Shown here piece after piece: positions 59,073-64,000 of a stretch of DNA of 64,000 nt. This DNA comes from Pararhizobium antarcticum. Its GTDB lineage: Bacteria > Pseudomonadota > Alphaproteobacteria > Rhizobiales > Rhizobiaceae. Both the position numbers and the translations under genes were made by a program. The stretch spans positions 59,854 to 123,853 of the forward strand of contig NZ_LSRP01000035.1 of the NCBI RefSeq assembly GCF_001885585.1, in the 5' to 3' direction. Under the pieces are notes generated by a model, which worked only from the letters and a program-made list of their open reading frames with translations, did no database searches and had not been told where the DNA came from. Numbering within the stretch: position 1 is the first letter of the stretch; each line of letters begins with the position of its first letter.

Positions 59073-61904
59073 TCAGAAGAAGCCGCGCTTCTGCCACCAG
59101 CCACCCTTTTTGGGTTTCGCCGGCTCGCTATCGTCCTTTGCCTCGACGGCAGACGACTTGATCACCGGCGGGCTGGCAATGGTGTCGACATCACGGTTGG
59201 CGCGCGCCGGCTTGGGCTCGTCGAGCGCAGCGGCTGCTTCTTCCACGACCGGTTCCGCCACGGGCTCGGCCTTGACCGGCGTTGCTTCGATGGAAGCCTG
59301 CGCATCCGTGTCGGCGGTTTCGGCAGGCGCCTCTTCGACGACAGCCTTCTTGCGGCTGCGCTTCGGCTTGGCTGGCTTTGCTTCGACAACGGCTTCGACC
59401 GGTTCATCGGCAACGGCAACAACCGCTGCAGCTTCCTCAGCCGCTTCAGGTTCGTCGTTGACGACGGTTGCAGTGGCAGCCGTCAGTTCGGTGTCTGGCT
59501 CTTCTGCGTCGTCGTCTGCGGCAACGTTTTCACCATCTTCCGGACGATTGCGGCGGCCACCGCGCTTGCCGCGACGGCGGCGCTTGCGCTTCTGCTGTTC
59601 GTCGTCGCTGAGCGCCGTTGCCTCGATGCCGTCGACGTCGGTGTTCGCCGTCGTATCGTCATCGCCTTCATCGCCATCATCATCAACGCCGTTGTCTTCG
59701 GCCTGGCCCTCGGCATTGCCAAGCGGCTCGCCATTCGGACCCGTGCCGCGACCGCCACGCCGCCTGCGGCGACGCTTGCGCTTGCGATTGCCCTGGTCGT
59801 CACCCTGTTCGGCGGGCGCGCGTTCGCTGCGCTCGGTCCGCTCGGCGCGTTCCGGCTTGGCTTCCGCGACGACATCATCATCCTCTTCGACATCATCCTC
59901 GATGACGACATCATCGTCCTCTTCGGGCTCGGGTTCGAACTGGATGATCTGATCGATCTGCACGGGATTTTCCACGGCTTCGCCACGATCAATGGCGAAA
60001 TGTTGGGCGCCGACATGGGCGTCCGCCTCGATGATGATCTGAACGCCAAAACGCTCTTCATAATCGATGATCGTGCCACGCTTGTGGTTGAGCAGGTAGA
60101 GCGCGATATCCGGTGTCGCGCGAACCGTAATATTGTGCGTCGTGTTTTTCAGCAGGTATTCCTCGACGCCGCGCAGGACGTGAAGCGCAACAGAGGACTG
60201 CGAGCGAACATTGCCCGTGCCGTTGCAGTGCGAGCAGACCTGCATGGTCGATTCGAGAACCGAGGCGCGGATGCGCTGGCGTGACATTTCGAGCAGACCG
60301 AAATGCGAGATGCGTCCGACCTGGATGCGGGCGCGATCGTTTTTCAGATGGTCCTTGAGGCGCTTTTCGACCGAACGGTTGTTGCGCTTTTCTTCCATGT
60401 CGATGAAGTCGACGACCACGAGACCGGCAAGGTCGCGCAGACGCAGCTGGCGGGCCACTTCTTCGGCGGCTTCCAGGTTTGTCTGGAGCGCGGTGTCCTC
60501 GATTGAATGCTCGCGGGTCGAGCGGCCGGAGTTGACGTCGATCGCCACCAGCGCTTCCGTCTGGTTGATGATGATGTAGCCGCCGGACTTCAGCGTTACC
60601 TGCGGCACCAGCATGCGGTCGAGCTGGGCTTCGATGCCCGAGCGCGAGAAGATCGGGTGCACGTCACGATAGGGCTGAACGACCTTGGCGTGGCTCGGCA
60701 TCAGCATCTTCATGAAAGCCTTCGCTTCCTTGTAGCCTTCCTCACCGGCAACGATGATTTTGCTGATGTCCTTGTTGTAGAGGTCGCGGATCGAGCGCTT
60801 GATCAGCGATCCCTCTTCATAGACGAGGCAGGGGGCTGTGGACGACAGCGTCAGCGTCCGGACGTTTTCCCACAGGCGCATCAGATATTCGAAGTCGCGC
60901 TTGACCTCGACCTTGGTGCGGTTGGCACCGGCCGTGCGCAGGATCACGCCCATGCCCTGCGGCACGTCAAGTGCGCGGGCAATTTCCTTGAGGCGCTTGC
61001 GGTCCGGCAGGTTGGTGATCTTGCGGGAAATACCGCCGCCGCGCGCCGTGTTCGGCATCAGCACCGAATAGCGGCCGGCAAGCGAAAGATAGGTTGTGAG
61101 CGCCGCGCCCTTGTTGCCGCGTTCTTCCTTGGCCACCTGGACCAGCAGGATCTGCCGGCGCTTGATGACTTCCTGGATGCGGTACTGCTTGCGCGGACGA
61201 CGATTGACCTGGCGTTCCGGCACTTCTTCCATGGCGTCTTCGGCGCCGACGGATTCGATGACTTCCTTTTCCTCGTGATGACCATCGTCATCATCGTCGT
61301 CATCATTGGAACGGCGACCGCCACGGGTATCTTCCGAAATCGAATCGGTATCGACCATCGCAGCCATTTCGCCACCGGACGAACCGTCGTCGGCATCGCC
61401 GCCGTCGGAGGATTCAACGACCTCGGCCGCTGCCTTCTTGGTCCGGCGCGGACGCTTCGGCTTGGCCTTCGGCTTTTCTTCGGCAACCGCCTCAACCGGC
61501 GCCTCGACGGCGTCAACCGCATTGGTCTCATCAGCGGCGAAAACGCTTTCCTCGTCAGAATCGTTTCCAAGATCGGTCCCGGTCTCGACGGATTCGATAT
61601 CGTCGTCGCGACGCGCTTCTTCGGCTTCCTGGCGCAGCAGGGCCTGACGGTCGGCGAGCGGGATCTGGTAGTAGTCTGGGTGGATTTCCGCGAACGCCAG
61701 GAAGCCGTGGCGGTTGCCGCCGTAATCAACAAAAGCTGCCTGAAGCGAAGGTTCGACGCGGGTGACTTTCGCGAGATAGATATTACCGCGGATTTGTTTC
61801 TTGTGTTCGGATTCGAAGTCGAATTCTTCTATGCGACTTCCGCGAACAACAACGACGCGCGTCTCTTCAGCGTGAGACGCATCGATAAGCATTTTCTCTG
61901 CCAT
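59073..61904 (-). CDS. rne: Ribonuclease E/G family endoribonuclease
   Basis: RNase E initiates mRNA decay and rRNA/tRNA processing. The 943-residue protein begins with an S1 domain (GNIYLAKVTRVEPSLQAAFV) that is interrupted at about residues 90-230 by a long acidic insertion rich in Asp, Glu and Ser, as known in alphaproteobacteria. The catalytic part has VAIDVNSGRSTREHSIEDTA, DLAGLVVVDFIDMEEKRNNR and the zinc-link cysteines in QVCSHCNGTGNVRS. The last third is a disordered tail of Arg-rich and acidic blocks for partner binding. It ends 30 bases before a terminator. Confidence 0.95.
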   Translation of the reverse strand: MAEKMLIDASHAEETRVVVVRGSRIEEFDFESEHKKQIRGNIYLAKVTRVEPSLQAAFVDYGGNRHGFLAFAEIHPDYYQIPLADRQALLRQEAEEARRDDDIESVETGTDLGNDSDEESVFAADETNAVDAVEAPVEAVAEEKPKAKPKRPRRTKKAAAEVVESSDGGDADDGSSGGEMAAMVDTDSISEDTRGGRRSNDDDDDDDGHHEEKEVIESVGAEDAMEEVPERQVNRRPRKQYRIQEVIKRRQILLVQVAKEERGNKGAALTTYLSLAGRYSVLMPNTARGGGISRKITNLPDRKRLKEIARALDVPQGMGVILRTAGANRTKVEVKRDFEYLMRLWENVRTLTLSSTAPCLVYEEGSLIKRSIRDLYNKDISKIIVAGEEGYKEAKAFMKMLMPSHAKVVQPYRDVHPIFSRSGIEAQLDRMLVPQVTLKSGGYIIINQTEALVAIDVNSGRSTREHSIEDTALQTNLEAAEEVARQLRLRDLAGLVVVDFIDMEEKRNNRSVEKRLKDHLKNDRARIQVGRISHFGLLEMSRQRIRASVLESTMQVCSHCNGTGNVRSQSSVALHVLRGVEEYLLKNTTHNITVRATPDIALYLLNHKRGTIIDYEERFGVQIIIEADAHVGAQHFAIDRGEAVENPVQIDQIIQFEPEPEEDDDVVIEDDVEEDDDVVAEAKPERAERTERSERAPAEQGDDQGNRKRKRRRRRRGGRGTGPNGEPLGNAEGQAEDNGVDDDGDEGDDDTTANTDVDGIEATALSDDEQQKRKRRRRGKRGGRRNRPEDGENVAADDDAEEPDTELTAATATVVNDEPEAAEEAAAVVAVADEPVEAVVEAKPAKPKRSRKKAVVEEAPAETADTDAQASIEATPVKAEPVAEPVVEEAAAALDEPKPARANRDVDTIASPPVIKSSAVEAKDDSEPAKPKKGGWWQKRGFF

Positions 61905-62639
61905 TTAAGCTGTGCTCCTCGGCGTGAGCGCGACACGGCAGAGATAATGCGACCCGGAGGTGAATTTCCCTGCAGTTGGCGTTCTGCGCCGAATGTGAAT
62001 GTTCTCGCTTGGCTTGGGAGATGGGGCAGGGGCCAGACGGCGCCAGGAACGATGTCGCTCCGGGGCCTGTTTACTTCTGACTGATACTGCTGTGACAACA
62101 TCAATGACCAAACAAGAATGCCAAAGTATTAGGCCGAAACGGCCCGATGAATGTGCCCGATCACGGGCTAGCGGTGTGTGCCACCATAAACATCCCGGCC
62201 ACCGCCGGATTTTTTGCGATCCAGTATGCGGAGAAAAAGTGCAGCGACGGCGGATGAAGAGACGACTGCTTGCGGACGCATGACCGGGTTTAAACAGGTT
62301 TGAACCTGTCTGGTCATGGCTTGGCGCCAGGGGTTTTTGACCCTATGGCAGCCGGTCGTTGATTCTATCCCGTCAACACTTTCTCCCTGCTGACGCTTTT
62401 ATGTTTTCTATGTCACAATGGCAAGGGAAAAGCCGAAAACGCCATAATATTGATTGATTCGCTGGCACCTGTGTGCTGCGCGGTTGCGCTTGTGCAGGCC
62501 GTTTCCAGCAATAGAATTTTGGTGGCGAAAGCTTTGGTTAACCATGAGGCGTCATTGATTGGGCTTGCAGACCCGATGCGCTTTTGCGCCGACAGCGTCC
62601 GTTTGGGACCGAACAGGAACAAGACATGCGGAGCATGAC
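61905..62639. other. Divergent intergenic region between rne and amiC
   Basis: This 735-base gap must contain the promoters and long leaders of rne (minus) and amiC (plus). It has the palindrome ACAGGTTTGAACCTGT (62294-62309), flanked by the arms TGACC (62281-62285) and GGTCA (62312-62316), and a perfect 10-base palindrome TGGTTAACCA (62535-62544) that includes TTAACCAT. A 94-codon plus-strand frame at 61999-62283 has no ribosome site or motif and I do not call it. Confidence 0.6.
62281..62316. repeat. Palindrome in the rne-amiC intergenic region
   Basis: ACAGGTT (62294-62300) and AACCTGT (62303-62309) form a 16-base palindrome around TG; outside it TGACC (62281-62285) and GGTCA (62312-62316) form a second pair of arms with unequal spacers. 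It lies about 380 bases ahead of rne and 325 bases ahead of amiC. It could be a dimeric repressor site or an RNA stem. Confidence 0.5.
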
Positions 62640-63902
62640 GTGACGCGGCAGGCCGGATCTCGCGCCTTGAACTTCCAGGATGGTCAGCGACGTTCCGGCA
62701 TTGCGGGGCTTTTTCGTGTCGTCCTGCTTTCGCTCGCCGCACTCTGCGGTGCACAGAATGCCTGTGCCGAAGATATCGAACCGCTACTTGCCTATGGCGC
62801 CCGCATTGCCGGCGACGACGCCCGCACGCGCGTCGTCATCGACTTTGACAAAAAGCCGGTCTTTTCGATTCACTACGTCGCAAACCCTGTGCGGATCATC
62901 ATAGATCTGCCCGAGACCGCCTTTGGTCTGAAGCCGGAGGATCTCGAGGCGAGGGGGCTTTTCAACGACATCCGCTATGGTGGCATGGGGGCTGGCAGTT
63001 CCCGTATCGTCTTGACGGCCAGCAAGCCGGTCGGGGTCGCCCTGGCGGAGGTCAAGGCAGACGAGAGCGGCAAGGGGTTTCGCCTTGTCGTCGATGCGGA
63101 ATTCGTCACACAGGACCGGTTTTCGAAGCTTCTCGAGAAGCAAAAGTGGACAACTGTCGCCACCACGACAAAAACCGGTCGCCTGGCGGAGGCGGCCACC
63201 AGTGATGGCTCCTTCGTCATCGCCGTCGATGCCGGACATGGCGGGATCGACACCGGTGCGATCGGGGTCGTGACGAAGACCGAGGAAAAAAAGGTCACTC
63301 TGGCCTTTGCCGAGGAAATGGCGGCGGCCCTCAACAAGGAAGCCGGGGTAAAGGCTTTCCTGACGCGCTCGAAGGATGAGTTTCTCTCGCTGTCCCAGAG
63401 GGTGCAACTCGCCCGGCAGAACGGTGCCAATCTTTTCATCTCCATCCATGCCGACACGCTGAAGCAGAAGGATATTCGCGGCGCCACCGTCTACACGATT
63501 TCAGACAAGGCATCGGACCATCTGGCGGCCAATCTGGCGGAACGCGAAAACCTCTCCGACCAGATCGCCGGCGTCGCCCTTGAAACGGAACCGGCGGATG
63601 TCGCGGACATCCTGATCGACCTCACGCGGCGTGAGACGCAGGCCTTTTCCGTCAATCTCGCAAGGTCTGTTGTGTCGTCTTTCGAAGGCCAGATAAAGCT
63701 GATCAACAATCCGCATCGGTATGCAGGTTTCCAGGTGCTGCGCGCGCCCGATGTGCCATCCGTGCTGCTCGAACTTGGGTTCCTCTCCAACAAGGAGGAT
63801 GAAAAGCTGCTTCTGGATCCGAAATGGCGCAGCAAGGTCTCCGAGCGACTGGTTGATGCCGTTCGGCACTATCGCAATGGCGCGCTTGCCAATGGCGGTT
63901 GA
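62640..63902 (+). CDS. N-acetylmuramoyl-L-alanine amidase (AmiC type)
   Basis: This periplasmic zinc amidase cuts the stem peptide from peptidoglycan during cell separation. The product is 420 residues from the GTG at 62640 (GGAG six bases upstream). A signal peptide-like helix lies near residues 20-43, an AMIN targeting domain at about 50-155 (RVVIDFDKKPVFSIHYVANP), and an Amidase_3 domain from about 195: FVIAVDAGHGGIDTGAIG with a zinc histidine, a conserved glutamate in VTLAFAEEM, and NLFISIHADTL. It is divergent from rne, and its stop overlaps the next start. Confidence 0.92.
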   Translation: MTRQAGSRALNFQDGQRRSGIAGLFRVVLLSLAALCGAQNACAEDIEPLLAYGARIAGDDARTRVVIDFDKKPVFSIHYVANPVRIIIDLPETAFGLKPEDLEARGLFNDIRYGGMGAGSSRIVLTASKPVGVALAEVKADESGKGFRLVVDAEFVTQDRFSKLLEKQKWTTVATTTKTGRLAEAATSDGSFVIAVDAGHGGIDTGAIGVVTKTEEKKVTLAFAEEMAAALNKEAGVKAFLTRSKDEFLSLSQRVQLARQNGANLFISIHADTLKQKDIRGATVYTISDKASDHLAANLAERENLSDQIAGVALETEPADVADILIDLTRRETQAFSVNLARSVVSSFEGQIKLINNPHRYAGFQVLRAPDVPSVLLELGFLSNKEDEKLLLDPKWRSKVSERLVDAVRHYRNGALANGG

Positions 63903-64000
63903 TGCCGGCGATAACGCGGCTTGTGATTTGTGTCGCGGCGGTAACAGCGATATGCTTTTCAATGGCATATGCCGGGGATAAAGCGTCGAGAGCCCTATTT
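63902..64000 (+). CDS. Exported small protein, 5' part only
   Basis: The ATG at 63902 overlaps the amidase stop (TGATG) and the frame stays open to the right window edge, giving 33 residues. They form a clear signal peptide (LVICVAAVTAICFSMAYA) followed by a short charged start of a mature chain. The overlap suggests co-translation with the amidase. The rest lies outside the window, so no function can be given; it does not look like the N-terminus of penicillin-binding protein 1A. Confidence 0.55.
   Translation, partial: MPAITRLVICVAAVTAICFSMAYAGDKASRALF

Noticed and set aside
61999..62283. A 94-codon frame between rne and amiC
   Set aside because: No ribosome site, odd composition, and it lies in the probable leader of rne on the opposite strand.

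Overview
This window is about 64 kb of core chromosome from an alphaproteobacterium, almost certainly a member of the Rhizobiaceae (Rhizobium/Agrobacterium group). The evidence is the gene order nuo-birA-rnj-mce-proS-lolCD-dnaE, the divK-pleD pair, both an RNase J and an RNase E, GatCAB amidotransferase genes, an NDUFA12-type complex I protein, and rhizobial families such as DUF1467, DUF3572, DUF6105 and DUF2155. The DNA is GC-rich and densely coding. I see no rRNA, tRNA, insertion sequence, prophage or CRISPR array. Both ends cut through genes: nuoG on the left and a small secreted protein on the right.

Layout. 1-8.6 kb: 3' end of the complex I operon (nuoG partial, nuoH-I-J-K-L-M-N). 8.6-20.5 kb: co-directional biotin ligase, RNase J, methylmalonyl-CoA epimerase, DUF1467, prolyl-tRNA synthetase, LolC/E-LolD, and DNA polymerase III alpha; a small secreted protein on the other strand and a 28-residue membrane peptide lie before dnaE. 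20.5-26 kb: TetR and aldo/keto reductase (divergent), L,D-transpeptidase, DNA polymerase IV, a HAD-like protein and DUF3572. 26.2-28 kb: cell-cycle response regulators divK and pleD, followed by a 660-base intergenic region with a probable structured RNA. 28.6-41 kb, mostly minus strand: rpmG, MFS, Nudix, DUF983, rnr, topA, dprA, plsY, a pseudo-dihydroorotase and pyrB. 41-54 kb: AidB-like acyl-CoA dehydrogenase, AEC transporter, small membrane proteins, ruvX, UPF0173 hydrolase, gatCA, two GNAT acetyltransferases, an Rrf2/FAD-oxidoreductase pair, gatB, NDUFA12 and DUF2155. 53.5-57.3 kb minus: aat, accC, accB, aroQ and a DsbA-family protein. 57.5-64 kb: aminotransferase, RNase E, and divergently the AmiC-type amidase.

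How the genes work together. NuoG-N form the membrane arm and part of the peripheral arm of complex I, and the NDUFA12 homologue at 52.5 kb is an accessory or assembly partner. BirA charges the AccB lysine whose carboxylation AccC performs. GatC, GatA and GatB form one enzyme although gatB is separated from gatCA. The PyrB/PyrC-like pair is probably an aspartate transcarbamoylase complex with a catalytically dead dihydroorotase partner. LolC/E and LolD extract lipoproteins; AmiC and the L,D-transpeptidase act on the cell wall.

Most of the window is ordinary housekeeping DNA. The least explained parts are non-coding: a + strand RNA candidate at 28.4-28.5 kb with a strong terminator and a competing fold, a minus-strand terminator at 12.0 kb with no known gene in front of it, tandem hairpins after rnj, and palindromes between rne and amiC. 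Several very small membrane proteins also deserve attention. Protein names rest on recognised motifs and gene order; no database search was possible.
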